64,000 bases of DNA from Paraglaciecola sp. L1A13. Lineage in GTDB: Bacteria > Pseudomonadota > Gammaproteobacteria > Enterobacterales > Alteromonadaceae. Positions 17,082 through 27,549 of the stretch are shown here, in pieces. How positions within the stretch are numbered: the first letter of the stretch is position 1; the number at the start of each line of letters is the position of its first letter. The stretch is from positions 4,092,001 to 4,156,000 of the forward strand of contig NZ_CP047024.1 of NCBI RefSeq assembly GCF_009796745.1, written 5' to 3'. The notes beneath the pieces were generated by a model that saw nothing but the letters and a program-made list of their open reading frames with translations, searched no databases and was not told the origin of the DNA. Position numbers and translations under genes: made by a program.

Positions 17082-18752
17082 ATGAGAGCAATGTATATTG
17101 CTGCCATACTAGTATGCTGCACATTTACTGCAAAATCTTCTTCGGACTTTAGCCAATTAGAAACTTTATTTACGCAATGGCGCGCATTTGAAGTACCTCC
17201 ATTACATCAACTTGCTCCCGACTACCGTCAACAAACTTTCAATAAGCGCGAAGAACAATGGTCGCAATTTAAATCAAAATTACTCTCACTTGATAAAGCT
17301 GATTGGACGGTTGAACAGCAAGTGGATTGGTTTGTCATGTTGGCGGAGCTCAATGGCTACGACTTTAATAGTAAAGTCTTAAAACCGTGGCAACGAGACC
17401 CCGCATTTTACAAACAAGTGTGGACCTATCAGAGTGATGTTCCCTCGCATGAAGGCCCTACTCCGCATTATACAACAGAGTTATGGACATATTCGTTTCC
17501 CCTTAGTGCAAATGAACAACTTAGGTTAGCCACTGATTTATCGCGAATTAAGCCACTGCAAACGCAAGCTAAAGTAAATTTAATCGGTAATGCCAAAGAA
17601 CTGTGGATTGCCGGCATACGCGATATTCAAATACAGCATAAGAACTTAGTCGACATTACTTCACAAATCGAAAATACCAACAATACAAATTTGATTCACA
17701 CCCACACTCAAGCAATCCAATCTACTCAAGAGTTTATTACCTGGTTGAAACAACAGACGTCAAAAAAGAACGGGCCGTCAGGTCTTGGTATTGAGCAGTA
17801 TACTTGGTATCAACAAAACGTGCATATGGTACCCATGACATGGGCTGACGAAGAGCGCTTATTACGCCGAGAGTTAGACAGAGCTTGGTCGTCATTAAAA
17901 TTAGAAGAACAGCGAAATAAGGACTTACCGCCTTTAGTGTCAGTTAAAAACACTGAAGAATTTGATCGTTTAGCTAATCGTTCTGCTGACTACTTTATTA
18001 ATTTTTTAGATGAAAAGAATATAGTGACTGTACCCGATTATTTTAGACCGGCTCTTTTTGATAAATTAGGTAGCTTTATTCCCGAAGAAAACAGACACTT
18101 TTTTCACATTGGCTCTCACTTAGATCCTACCCCCTTATATTCACATTTTTATCATTGGTTTGAATTAGCAATAATGGCCAATGACCCTAATCCTCGAACC
18201 CTTAGAAAACAGTCGTTACTATATAATATTTTTGATAGTCGTAACGAAGGCACTGCAACGGCGGTTGAAGAGATATTTATGCATGCAGGCTTGTACGACC
18301 ACAATCCTAGGGCGAGAGAGATAGTGTGGATCATGTTGGCACAGCGGGCAGCTAGAGGACTCGGTTCGTTGTACGCTCATGCAAATCAAATGCCGATGGA
18401 ACAAGCCGGTGATATACATATGAATTACACCCCGAGAGGCTGGATGAAAACAGAGCCCGATTTACTTATTTTTGAACAACATCTTTATTTACGTCAACCT
18501 GGCTATGGCACCAGCTATGTAACTGGCAAGATATTATTAGATACCGCTATCGCACAAAAAGCGAAACTTGATGAAGAGCAGCTGAACCCGTTTTCCTTAA
18601 AAGCATTTTTTGACGAACTAAATAATATTGGAGGCATACCGATTGCCTTGGGTACTTGGGAAATGACGGGTAATAAACCCGCTTTTCTAACCCAAATAGA
18701 ACAAACAGCAAGAGGCAAAAGTAAACTAGGAGATATGCAAACCAGTAAATAA
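17082..18752 (+). CDS. DUF885-like exported protein
   Basis: A 556-residue protein with a signal peptide (hydrophobic core at about residues 5-17). The body is helical and matches the DUF885 pattern: NEGTATAVEEIFMHAGL at about 387-403 corresponds to the family's HEGWALYAE region, and QPGYGTSYVTGK at about 472-483 to its conserved C-terminal segment. I see no HExxH zinc motif, and the His of the HEG signature is Asn here, so if it is a peptidase its chemistry is atypical. It stands alone with a long upstream region; a TonB receptor gene follows 417 bp later. Family assignment rests on these motifs. Confidence 0.65.
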   Translation: MRAMYIAAILVCCTFTAKSSSDFSQLETLFTQWRAFEVPPLHQLAPDYRQQTFNKREEQWSQFKSKLLSLDKADWTVEQQVDWFVMLAELNGYDFNSKVLKPWQRDPAFYKQVWTYQSDVPSHEGPTPHYTTELWTYSFPLSANEQLRLATDLSRIKPLQTQAKVNLIGNAKELWIAGIRDIQIQHKNLVDITSQIENTNNTNLIHTHTQAIQSTQEFITWLKQQTSKKNGPSGLGIEQYTWYQQNVHMVPMTWADEERLLRRELDRAWSSLKLEEQRNKDLPPLVSVKNTEEFDRLANRSADYFINFLDEKNIVTVPDYFRPALFDKLGSFIPEENRHFFHIGSHLDPTPLYSHFYHWFELAIMANDPNPRTLRKQSLLYNIFDSRNEGTATAVEEIFMHAGLYDHNPRAREIVWIMLAQRAARGLGSLYAHANQMPMEQAGDIHMNYTPRGWMKTEPDLLIFEQHLYLRQPGYGTSYVTGKILLDTAIAQKAKLDEEQLNPFSLKAFFDELNNIGGIPIALGTWEMTGNKPAFLTQIEQTARGKSKLGDMQTSK

Positions 18753-19169
18753 TAATGGAAGAATAACGAACATGTTGTCCTTATTTCTATATTGATATTT
18801 GTTGAATATCAATATAGAACGCACCGTGTGACGGGCCATAAAAATCCCTGCCTTGTCTGTCGCAGCAAATTTAGTCTCCCCTCGGAATGAACGAGTAAAA
18901 AAAACGCCTAAAAACACACGCAAGCATTTGATTTGGCGTACAAATTGCTTTATTTATCCACGACAGCTTATATGTCCAAATAATTACGTTAACTATATTT
19001 AAATCACCAAAATAAGACAAATTTCGCCCTATAAAAGTGCGTTATTTTAGAGTGCTTCACATTTTGGTTATTGCTACATACAGCACTAAGTATAGAGCTA
19101 TGTAAAAACTGAGATCTCATTAAGCTGCTTAAACCCATAACAATCATTATAGCGATACAAGGAAACAGT
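18753..19169. other. Intergenic region with a 15-bp perfect hairpin
   Basis: No gene is seen. TTCTATATTGATATT (18785-18799) and AATATCAATATAGAA (18805-18819) pair perfectly around a 5-nt loop, 33 nt after the DUF885 stop. No T-run follows, so it is either a transcript-end stabiliser or an operator. The rest is AT-rich promoter-like sequence, with an aaggaaac ribosome binding site before 19170. Confidence 0.5.
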
Positions 19170-21710
19170 ATGAAAATCAGAAAGTATTCTTTATTTCCGT
19201 TAGCAGTCTCCTTAGGATTGAGCGCCTCAACCTCATTTGCCCAAGAAGCAGGAGAGACTGTAGAAAGGATTCAAGTAACCGGTTCAAATATAAAGCGTAA
19301 TGATTTAGAAGGTGCTGCCCCAGTGCAGATAATAGGACGGGAAGATATTGATCGTTCAGGATTTGCTAATTTGCAACAATTACTCGAAACCTTGCCTGCC
19401 GCAGGGACAGGTACGTTTTCTACGCAAGGGAATAATCAAGACTCAACCGCTAACGGTGGTGCAGCAATTAGTCTTAGGGGCTTCGGTGCAGATGCAACAC
19501 TGGTACTAATCAATGGTCGTCGTGTGGCTAGTAGTGCTTTTGCTGAAGGGATAGTGAACTCCTTTGTTGATATTAACAATATTCCTGTTGCGGCGATTGA
19601 ACGTATTGAAATATTGAAAGATGGAGCTTCGGCAGTATATGGTTCAGATGCCGTAGCGGGTGTAGTAAACGTCATTTTACGTAAAAACTTTGAAGGGACT
19701 GAGGTGTCACTCGGGCATGGTGGAACCACTGGACCAAGTTATGAAGAAACCAGTTTTAGTCTACTTTGGGGAACGGGCGACGACGACAGTAACGCCACCG
19801 TGATACTGGATTACTTTAAAAATACAGCATTGATGCGCGATGAAGTAGGCATCTACGGTACGGTGTATCAGCCTGAAAATGGCATCGACGGACGTTCGTC
19901 TTCCGGCTTCCCTGGAACATTCATTGTGGATGGAGTACTAACGCCAGATGCAGCTTGCCCTGAAGAAAACATTGTTAATAGTACCTGTCGCTACGATTAT
20001 GGCCCAGCAGGTGCGGTATTGCCCGTCGCTGAGCGTGTCGGCCTTATGTTTCAAGCAAATCAAAAGTTGAGTGAATTTGCTGAAGGATATATGGAGTTAT
20101 CAGCACAACACAACACGTCAAAGGCGTTCGGGGCAGCCACACCGCTTGGCAGAACAGCAGGCCTAACGGTGAGTGCCGATCACCCAAATAACCCTTACGG
20201 TTCAGATGTTATTATCAATAACTATCGTACAGTGGATGCCGGTGGTCGTGTATGGAATATTGAATCTGACACATTACGTTTAGTGGCAGGGGTAAGAGGA
20301 ACAATAAACGACTGGGATTATGACGTTTCAGCCCAAAAAGGCCGCAGTAAATCACTGCAAACGGGCGGTATCGGTGATGGTTGGATCCGTGTTGACTATT
20401 TGCAACGTGAAATTGATGCAGGAAATTATAATCCTTTTGGTGGCACTTATAACAATCCTGATGTTGTTGCCGACATTTCTACTAGCCTTGTTCGTCAAGG
20501 TGAATCACATATGACTTCGTTCAATGCCAATATTGCCGGTGAGGCTTTCACAGTTGCTGATATTACCGTGCAAATGGCAGCAGGCGCTGAGTATCGCGAA
20601 GAAGACGCTTTTGATAAACCTGATGAGCAGTTTGAGAGAGGCTTAATTTTTGGTACCGAAGCGATATCAGCCCAAGCATCTCGAGATATAACGGCTGCTT
20701 ATGTAGAGTTCCTTGTGCCTTTTACCGATACATTTGATGTGACTTTAGCCGGTCGATATGATGATTATAGCGACTTTGGTTCGACCACGAATCCACAGGT
20801 TTCTATTTCATGGCGCCCATTAGATAACTTCTCCCTAAGAGGCTCTTGGGGGCAAGGTTTTAGAGCTCCGTCTTTGGCGCAGATTGGCTTGGGCCCATCG
20901 CAGGACTCACCATTAGTTGACGATTTTTATCGCTGTGAATCAGATGGCGTGTGTGAAGGTGAGCGTGAACGTTCCGTTATTTATACCTCTGACGCAGTAT
21001 TAGACCCGGAAGAATCGACTACATGGAACGTCGGCATGGTATGGCAAATCACCGAAGCATTCGATTTTACAGCCGATGTATGGAGCATTAAACAAGATAA
21101 CAAAATCGATCAAAATCCGGTTGAGAACATCTATGCTGCTGAATGTGGAAATCAAGACAGTATTATTTGTCAACGTTTTGAACCATTATCAGGGGAGACA
21201 CTAGGACAAATCGATAAAATTTATAACGTTTATGTAAACCTTAGTTCTCAAGAAGCAAGTGGTCTTGATGTGACCGCTGGCTACGTAGTTGATTTAGTCG
21301 ATTTAGGAACGATTAAATTTGGTTTAGATTGGTCGTATATTGATTCGTTTAAGAAAGATAACCTACAATATGCGGGTGAATTAAACTACCCACAACATAG
21401 AGGCCGCCTTTCAGTTGACTGGGCTTATAATGATTTTGGACTGACGAGTATTTTTAAATACATTGGTGAGTTTGAAAGTTATCAAGCGCTATCAGTAATG
21501 GAAAGTTCTAAGGCGACGATGGTCGATTCGCAAACCTTGGTTGATGTTCAAGGGCATTATAACCTCAATGACAAAACGACCCTTACAATTGGTGTTAATA
21601 ACTTATTCGACACCGATCCACCATTTACTGACCGTGGTTATGGATATGTAGCAGAAACACACAGTTTGCGTGGTCAATATGCATATGGCTCAGTAAAATA
21701 TAAATTTTAA
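19170..21710 (+). CDS. TonB-dependent receptor
   Basis: An 846-residue outer-membrane receptor with a signal peptide (ending near STSFAQ, residue 25), a TonB-box-like segment (VERIQVTGS), a plug at about 40-165 (AISLRGFGAD, LVLINGRRV, GASAVYGSDAVAGVVNV) and a C-terminal barrel ending in YGSVKYKF. The plug motifs match the receptor subfamily often encoded with peptidases or glycosidases in Alteromonadales. The substrate is unknown. It is single, closed by a strong terminator at 21735-21771, and distinct from the receptor at 24448, although the plug regions are clearly related. Confidence 0.9.
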   Translation: MKIRKYSLFPLAVSLGLSASTSFAQEAGETVERIQVTGSNIKRNDLEGAAPVQIIGREDIDRSGFANLQQLLETLPAAGTGTFSTQGNNQDSTANGGAAISLRGFGADATLVLINGRRVASSAFAEGIVNSFVDINNIPVAAIERIEILKDGASAVYGSDAVAGVVNVILRKNFEGTEVSLGHGGTTGPSYEETSFSLLWGTGDDDSNATVILDYFKNTALMRDEVGIYGTVYQPENGIDGRSSSGFPGTFIVDGVLTPDAACPEENIVNSTCRYDYGPAGAVLPVAERVGLMFQANQKLSEFAEGYMELSAQHNTSKAFGAATPLGRTAGLTVSADHPNNPYGSDVIINNYRTVDAGGRVWNIESDTLRLVAGVRGTINDWDYDVSAQKGRSKSLQTGGIGDGWIRVDYLQREIDAGNYNPFGGTYNNPDVVADISTSLVRQGESHMTSFNANIAGEAFTVADITVQMAAGAEYREEDAFDKPDEQFERGLIFGTEAISAQASRDITAAYVEFLVPFTDTFDVTLAGRYDDYSDFGSTTNPQVSISWRPLDNFSLRGSWGQGFRAPSLAQIGLGPSQDSPLVDDFYRCESDGVCEGERERSVIYTSDAVLDPEESTTWNVGMVWQITEAFDFTADVWSIKQDNKIDQNPVENIYAAECGNQDSIICQRFEPLSGETLGQIDKIYNVYVNLSSQEASGLDVTAGYVVDLVDLGTIKFGLDWSYIDSFKKDNLQYAGELNYPQHRGRLSVDWAYNDFGLTSIFKYIGEFESYQALSVMESSKATMVDSQTLVDVQGHYNLNDKTTLTIGVNNLFDTDPPFTDRGYGYVAETHSLRGQYAYGSVKYKF

Positions 21711-21734
21711 AATACAAGCTTCAATTAAGCGTCT

Positions 21735-21771
21735 AAAAGCCTCTTAAATTATACTCTTTAAGAGGCTTTTT
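21735..21771 (+). terminator. Rho-independent terminator of the TonB receptor gene
   Basis: AAAAGCCTCTTAAA (21735-21748) and TTTAAGAGGCTTTT (21757-21770) form a 14-bp perfect stem with an 8-nt loop, ending in T. Confidence 0.9.
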
Positions 21772-21946
21772 AAATGTCTACGCTACATCAGCTTTAAGTT
21801 GTTACTTGCACAAAGGTTCTTGTTCGCTTTGTTGTGAATGAGTAAGTCTGCAGCATGATTATCAAATTCCCCTAAGCGACGTTTTTCAAAAGTCCACTCG
21901 CCTGTGATAAAAGTTATCTTTCTCAATGAAAATTTATATAAATCTT

Positions 21947-22066
21947 AGACACAAAAAAACGACTCAAAGTCGGTTTATGAATCTCTTCGCGTAGACAACA
22001 AAGAGATGGTTTTAGACGACTGGCACGATGGGACTTAACTTCAGACGCCACGCTTATTCAGCAACC
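21947..22066 (-). pseudogene. Relic tRNA-Leu/terminator cassette (left copy)
   Basis: Read on the minus strand, this segment holds a fragment of the anticodon arm, variable loop and T-stem of tRNA-Leu, a decayed remainder, the hairpin-like ATCTCT/AGAGAT element and a terminator-like stem with a T-run. Twenty bases (cgccacgcttattcagcaac, 22046-22065) are identical to the intact tRNA-Leu at 34983-35002. The part gtagacaacaaagagat (21991-22007) and the terminator are shared with a second relic at 34789-34908 in the same orientation. It cannot fold as a tRNA. Confidence 0.7.
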
Positions 22067-22659
22067 ATTTGAAAAACCCTAACTCTGTTTTCAAGATCGA
22101 TAAATTGTATATTTACTGGTTAGCTTTGAATCATTAAAAATAGACATTCGTTGATGAAATCCCAATATTCAAACGATGCTTTAAGCTATTTCCCGTAATA
22201 AATTCTCGACACCTAAATTTGGCTTAGTTCAATTTGATTTCAATTTATCGCTCGAAAAGTGTTAGCAATTGTAAATACATCTGCAACAGAAAAACTAATA
22301 TTCAACTAAACCCAGCAAAAATAAAGCTGTATAAAATAACATTATACTAAAGTACTAATCCTGCATGATGTCCGCACAATTAACGCACACTTATAGAGTG
22401 TTTTACGCACAATACCTGCACGTTCTTTACATAAATTTACATTCACCAGCTTTAAAAAAAGGTAACTTAACTAACCGTGAATTATTATACTAATACGCTA
22501 AACTCATGATTTTAATGACTTAATAATCCAATTGACGTCGAATATATTTGCGTGTTTATATGAAATTAAGCAGTTCTGGCGAGGTTTCATCCTTTCCCGT
22601 ACGGAGTACTGCGGATTCTTAACCGAATCATTTATAAAAATAATAAATACGGAGATATT
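22067..22659. other. Long AT-rich intergenic region before the esterase
   Basis: No gene or clear RNA is seen. It contains short runs of A and T and the presumed promoter of the peptidase block. The ribosome binding site tacggagat precedes the ATG at 22660. Confidence 0.4.
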
Positions 22660-24387
22660 ATGACCACCAAACGAATTTTGCTGAAGTCACTATTTGTTAC
22701 AAGCCTGCTAACAATAACAGCCCAATCACAAGCTGAAATTTTTGAATTAAACCTACCAAAAACGGCACCCGAAGAAGTTTATGACGGGCGTATGATTTTG
22801 GTTTTAGCTTCGAATAATGAAAAGCTTCCCATTAATCAAGTTAGTGCTGACTTTGATGCCGCGCAAATTTTTGGTGTCAACGTTGATGGCCTGCAACGGG
22901 GGAAATCTGTCGAAATTGGTGCCAGTGTACTTGGCTTTCCAACTAGGAGTCTCAGCGAGATACCCGCAGGTGAATATTACGTACAGGCGGTATTGCATAA
23001 ATATGAAACTTTTAATTTGTCTAACGGAAAAACGGTCAAGCTTCCGGCAGCTAGAGGTGCAGGTCAAAATTGGAGGAAAGAGCCAGGCAACCTTTTAAGT
23101 GAACCTCTAAAGATCAACTTTGACCCTGCCAATCAAGGCACTATTAAAATCGAGTTGAGTGACGTCAATCCTACAATCGAAGAACCAGTAGATAGCGAAT
23201 TTATTCGTCATATAAAAATTAAAAGTAAATTACTTTCTGATTTTTGGGGGACAGATGTATTTTTGCGCGCACACGTGCTTGTACCTCGAGATTTTGATAA
23301 ACATCCCGAATCGCGTTTTCCGTTATCAATCTTTCATGGTCACTTCCCTGCTGACTTTGGTGGTTTTAGTGAAACACCACCTGATCCTAATGAAGAGTGT
23401 GTTTACAGCAAACGTTTTGATCTTGACTGCTATAACAAAATTGAAGCGCAGGAGTCTTACGACTTCTATAAGTACTGGATTGCAGAAGACACACCTAGAA
23501 TGTTGATTGCAGAAATAGACCACAGTAATCCATATTACGATGATAGCTACGCAGTCAATTCTGAGAATCTTGGGCCGTATGGAGATGCAATAACTTATGA
23601 ATTAATTCCTGCAATTGAAAAAGAATTTAATGGAATCGGTGAAGGTTGGGCGAGATTTTTATATGGCGGCTCCACTGGCGGATGGGAAGCATTAGGAGTT
23701 CAGGTCAAATACCCTGAAGAATACAATGGCGCCTTTGCAGCCTGCCCTGATCCTATCGACTTTCGTCAATTCATGACTGTGAATTTATACGAAGACGAAA
23801 ACGCCTACTACCGTAAAGGCCCGTTTTCCAGCATAGAGCGCCCATCTCATCGTAATTACCTAGGCCATATTTCACGGTATATGGAAATGGAAAATCGTTG
23901 GGAGTTAGTGCTAGGTGATAAATCTCGTTCAGGTCAACAATGGGACATTTGGGAAGCCGTTTTCTCGCCCAATGGCGCAGATGGTTATCCACAACGTATA
24001 TGGGATAAGACAACAGGCCAGATAAACAAAGATGTTGCTCTGCATTGGCGTGACAATTATGACCTACGATACATCATGGAGCGTGATTGGGCAGAACTAG
24101 GTCCAAAACTTAAAGGGAAAATACATTTATACACTGGAGACATGGACAATTATTACCTCAACAATGCCGTCTATCTCACTGAAAAATTCTTAGAAAATGC
24201 GCAACCGGCCTATGAAGGTGTAGTTGATTATGGTGACCGGGATGAACATTGCTGGAACGGTGACCATGAAAATTCAAATGCAATTTCTCGCCTACGATAT
24301 AACACATTCTACGTCCCTCAAATTTTAAAGCGTATTAAGGATGCTGCTCCGCAAGGTGCTGATCTTAAAAGCTGGAAGTACAAATAA
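22660..24387 (+). CDS. Secreted alpha/beta-hydrolase esterase (putative esterase family)
   Basis: A 575-residue protein with a signal peptide ending near AQSQA (residue 25). The N-terminal ~190 residues are beta-rich; the rest is an alpha/beta-hydrolase of the esterase D/enterochelin-esterase type. The nucleophile elbow YGGSTGG places Ser338, and a late D-x-H-like segment (DEHCWNGDH, residues 528-536) supplies a likely catalytic His. Cysteines near 247-257 could form a disulfide. It leads the peptidase block, 61 bp before a TonB receptor, so it probably cleaves an ester or amide on a substrate that the receptor imports. The natural substrate is unknown. Confidence 0.8.
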   Translation: MTTKRILLKSLFVTSLLTITAQSQAEIFELNLPKTAPEEVYDGRMILVLASNNEKLPINQVSADFDAAQIFGVNVDGLQRGKSVEIGASVLGFPTRSLSEIPAGEYYVQAVLHKYETFNLSNGKTVKLPAARGAGQNWRKEPGNLLSEPLKINFDPANQGTIKIELSDVNPTIEEPVDSEFIRHIKIKSKLLSDFWGTDVFLRAHVLVPRDFDKHPESRFPLSIFHGHFPADFGGFSETPPDPNEECVYSKRFDLDCYNKIEAQESYDFYKYWIAEDTPRMLIAEIDHSNPYYDDSYAVNSENLGPYGDAITYELIPAIEKEFNGIGEGWARFLYGGSTGGWEALGVQVKYPEEYNGAFAACPDPIDFRQFMTVNLYEDENAYYRKGPFSSIERPSHRNYLGHISRYMEMENRWELVLGDKSRSGQQWDIWEAVFSPNGADGYPQRIWDKTTGQINKDVALHWRDNYDLRYIMERDWAELGPKLKGKIHLYTGDMDNYYLNNAVYLTEKFLENAQPAYEGVVDYGDRDEHCWNGDHENSNAISRLRYNTFYVPQILKRIKDAAPQGADLKSWKYK

Positions 24388-24403
24388 AAACAAAAAACCA
24401 ACC

Positions 24404-24422
24404 GCAGCACATTGCGTGCTGC
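24404..24422 (+). promoter_or_regulatory. Intercistronic hairpin between esterase and receptor genes
   Basis: GCAGCAC (24404-24410) and GTGCTGC (24416-24422) form a perfect 7-bp stem with a 5-nt loop. No T-run follows, so it probably acts as a transcript processing or stability element rather than a terminator. Confidence 0.45.
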
Positions 24423-24447
24423 ACATTTAAATAGTCTAGGGGATCCT

Positions 24448-27400
24448 ATGAAACACACAAAAATCGTAACTGCTTTAGCAGCGACGACGCTTTTTAGTTC
24501 GCTCTCTTCAGTGCCTGTAAATGCTCAAGAAGCAAATAATGAGGTCGATGCAGCTATCGAACAAGTCGTTGTAACCGGCTCTCGAATACGATCAGCAAAC
24601 GCTGAAAGTGTCAGTCCAATCACAACAGTGGATGCTGAAGAGTTTCTGTCTCGCGGCGTAATCCGTACAGAAGATTTGGTAAATGCTTTGCCTCAGGTAT
24701 TTGCTGCTCAAGGCTCGAGTGCATCTAACGAAGCAACAGGCACGGCACAGGTTGATTTACGGGGATTATCTGCAGATCGCACGTTAGTGTTGGTTAATGG
24801 CCGACGCTTACCTTATGGCTCTCCCATTTCTGTACCTTCAGACTTAAATCAAATCCCATCTTCTTTAATTAAGTCGGTTGAAGTACTTACTGGTGGTGCA
24901 TCTGCTGTTTATGGATCTGATGCAATAGCTGGAGTCGTTAACTTTAAGTTGATTGATGATTTTGAAGGGATGAAATTTACTACCACCTTAACAACCACCC
25001 AGCACAACAACGATAACGAAAATTTACAAACGTTGTTAGATAGCAATGATTTCGATAAACCTAGTAGTTCTGTATGGGATGGCTATGGACAAGAATATTC
25101 GATGGTTATGGGCACTAATTTTGAAGATGACCGAGGAAACATAACTGTTTATGCTAATTATCGCGAAGTAGAGCCTATTCTACAAAGTGAACGGGATTTT
25201 TCTGCCTGTGCTTTAGCTGCAGACGGTGATAGTGGCGAGCGATTCGCTTGTGGAGGATCAGGATATTCCTATCCAGCCAACTTATCTAATACAAGTGGCA
25301 TCAACGGTGTACCAACTGGATTTCGAGTGAACAACGGAGAGTTTGCCGAAGGTAGTTCAGTTTTTAACTACGCACCTTTTAATTATTATCAACGCCCAGA
25401 TCAACGTTATTCTGTAGGAGCCTTAGCTCATATGGAGGTTAACGATCATTTCGCCCCCTATTTAGAAATGAGTTACATGGATGACAGTTCCACAGCTCAA
25501 ATTGCACCAGGTACAGTATCTGGTGGTATTTTCGGCAGTACGGGCGGCATCAACTGTGACAATCCACTAATGAGCGCTCAACAGGCTAACTTTTTGTGTG
25601 GCGCAGCAGGCCTATCCACAAGCGGAAATTACGATGCGTCGGGTAATTATTTAGGGCCTGATGCTATTGCTGAAGGTGTATTAATTCGTCGTCGTAATGT
25701 TGAAGGTGGACCAAGACAGGATGAAATTCGCCACGAAAGTTTTCGTATTGTCATAGGCACTGAAGGACATTTAGCGGGTCCGTTTGAATATGACTTATTT
25801 GCCTCCTATGCCAATGTCTCCTATCGCAGTAGGTTCGAAGGGGATGCCAATAGAAATCGTTTAGGAAATGCTTTAAATGTTGTTACCGATCAACGAGATG
25901 GCTCATCAACATTTGGTCAATCTGTTTGTGCTGTTAATGCAGATGCAGACCCCACTAATGACGCTTTAGACTGCTCACCTCTGGACTATTTTGGACCAAA
26001 TGGTGCTTCGCCTGAAGCCACCGCTTATATTTTGGAAAGTAAAGGAATCACCGGTGACACCGGATTAAAGAATATCGTATTTTCGGTTAACGCAGATTTA
26101 GATGATTGGGGTATTAAATCGCCATGGGCCGACTATGCAGTGGGAGTAGCTGGCGGTGTGGAGTATCGCGAAAATACATTAGAATACATCCCTGATGAAA
26201 TATACCGAACTGCAGTAACCCCTGAATTACCAATAAGTGGAGATGTATCTGTCAAAGAGGTATTTGCGGAGCTAAATATTCCTCTGGTTAATGATAAGCC
26301 CATGATGCAAAGCTTGGGTGTTGAAGCAGCATACCGTTACTCTGATTACAGTAGCGACTTCGAAACTAATACCTATAAGTTAGGCCTAAACTGGTCGCCT
26401 ATTGAAAACCTACGCTTTCGTGGAAGTTTTCAAAAAGCAGTTCGCGCTCCCAATGTCGTTGAATTATTTTCTAGTCAACAACGATTTGAGGTTGATTTAA
26501 CCCAAAATGTTGACGGCTCATTCGATCCTTGCTCAGGTGAGACTCCTTTCGCTACATTTGAGCAATGTGCTAGAACAGGCGTTACAGCTGCTGAATATGG
26601 GAATATTCAGGACAACCCTGCCGGTCAGTTCAATACCTTAGTAGGTGGTAGTGAGGCATTGAAACCTGAAACAGCCAACACATATTCTTTTGGGTTGGTC
26701 TTTAGCCCAGAATTATTATCAGGTTTAACCGTCTCAATTGACTACTTTGATATAGAAGTGGAGGACTTGGTCGGCAGCGTTAATCCTAATTTAGCGATGG
26801 GTAATTGTTTGGCAACCGGAAGTGACTATTTCTGCGACCTTATCAAGCGAGGACAAGGCGGTTCGCTCTACCTGTTCGATGATGGATATTTTCAGCGATT
26901 TAATATTAACACCGGCTCACTTGAGACAAAAGGCTTCGACCTAGCAACTGACTATGCCTTTGAAGTAGGTGATATGGGTGACGTTAAGGTTAACTTCGTT
27001 GGGACTTATTTAGATGAATTTACATCGACCCCCTTGCCTGACTCTACTAGTTCTGAAGTTTACGACTGTAAGGGATTGTATGCAGGGTTATGCGGCCGTC
27101 CACGTCCGGAATGGCGCCATAAAATGCTAATGAGTTGGGCCACTCCTTACGATTTATCACTCAGCTTAACTTGGCGTTACGTTTCAGCTGTTGATATTGC
27201 TCAAACTAGTTCGCAGCAAGCCCTAGTAGGCAGTTTTGCACAGGTAAATAAAACACTTGGCGCAAGAAACTACTTTGATCTATCTGCCGGCTATGTGTTG
27301 AACGACCAAGCCTCAATCAGGCTCGGAATTAATAATATTCTAGATCGCGATCCACCTTTGACAACATCTTCTGCAATCGAAGATGGTGGAAACGGCAACA

Positions 27401-27465
27401 CTTACCCGCAATTTTACGATGCGGTTGGTCGCACCATATTCATGGGTTTCACTTACCAAATATAA
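24448..27465 (+). CDS. TonB-dependent receptor of the peptidase block
   Basis: A receptor of 1005 residues from ATG 24448, chosen because taggggatcct is a good ribosome binding site there and the following residues form a normal signal peptide (ending near PVNAQ). An in-frame ATG at 24412 would add 12 residues inside the upstream hairpin. A TonB-box-like segment (IEQVVVTGSRI), the plug (VDLRGLSADRTLVLVNGRR, GASAVYGSDAIAGVVNF) and the barrel ending in MGFTYQI are all present. The long extracellular loops contain several Cys pairs. It should carry the product of the secreted enzymes across the outer membrane. A terminator follows at 27483-27520. Confidence 0.88.
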   Translation: MKHTKIVTALAATTLFSSLSSVPVNAQEANNEVDAAIEQVVVTGSRIRSANAESVSPITTVDAEEFLSRGVIRTEDLVNALPQVFAAQGSSASNEATGTAQVDLRGLSADRTLVLVNGRRLPYGSPISVPSDLNQIPSSLIKSVEVLTGGASAVYGSDAIAGVVNFKLIDDFEGMKFTTTLTTTQHNNDNENLQTLLDSNDFDKPSSSVWDGYGQEYSMVMGTNFEDDRGNITVYANYREVEPILQSERDFSACALAADGDSGERFACGGSGYSYPANLSNTSGINGVPTGFRVNNGEFAEGSSVFNYAPFNYYQRPDQRYSVGALAHMEVNDHFAPYLEMSYMDDSSTAQIAPGTVSGGIFGSTGGINCDNPLMSAQQANFLCGAAGLSTSGNYDASGNYLGPDAIAEGVLIRRRNVEGGPRQDEIRHESFRIVIGTEGHLAGPFEYDLFASYANVSYRSRFEGDANRNRLGNALNVVTDQRDGSSTFGQSVCAVNADADPTNDALDCSPLDYFGPNGASPEATAYILESKGITGDTGLKNIVFSVNADLDDWGIKSPWADYAVGVAGGVEYRENTLEYIPDEIYRTAVTPELPISGDVSVKEVFAELNIPLVNDKPMMQSLGVEAAYRYSDYSSDFETNTYKLGLNWSPIENLRFRGSFQKAVRAPNVVELFSSQQRFEVDLTQNVDGSFDPCSGETPFATFEQCARTGVTAAEYGNIQDNPAGQFNTLVGGSEALKPETANTYSFGLVFSPELLSGLTVSIDYFDIEVEDLVGSVNPNLAMGNCLATGSDYFCDLIKRGQGGSLYLFDDGYFQRFNINTGSLETKGFDLATDYAFEVGDMGDVKVNFVGTYLDEFTSTPLPDSTSSEVYDCKGLYAGLCGRPRPEWRHKMLMSWATPYDLSLSLTWRYVSAVDIAQTSSQQALVGSFAQVNKTLGARNYFDLSAGYVLNDQASIRLGINNILDRDPPLTTSSAIEDGGNGNTYPQFYDAVGRTIFMGFTYQI

Positions 27466-27482
27466 GCTTTTATTAAATATTA

Positions 27483-27520
27483 AGGATGCAAAGTGTACCG
27501 AACACTTCGCATCCTGTTTT
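27483..27520 (+). terminator. Terminator after the TonB receptor, inside the peptidase block
   Basis: AGGATGC (27483-27489) pairs with GCATCCT (27509-27515); across one A-C mismatch AAGTGT pairs with ACACTT, leaving a 5-nt loop, and gtttt follows. It may reduce but not abolish transcription into the M20 gene, whose ATG lies 30 nt further on. Confidence 0.75.
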
Positions 27521-27549
27521 CCATTTACACAATATTATTAGGTGCATTT

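Noticed and set aside
27493..27549. GTG start for the M20 gene
   Set aside because: It lies in the receptor's terminator hairpin, and the ATG at 27550 has a better ribosome binding site and signal peptide.
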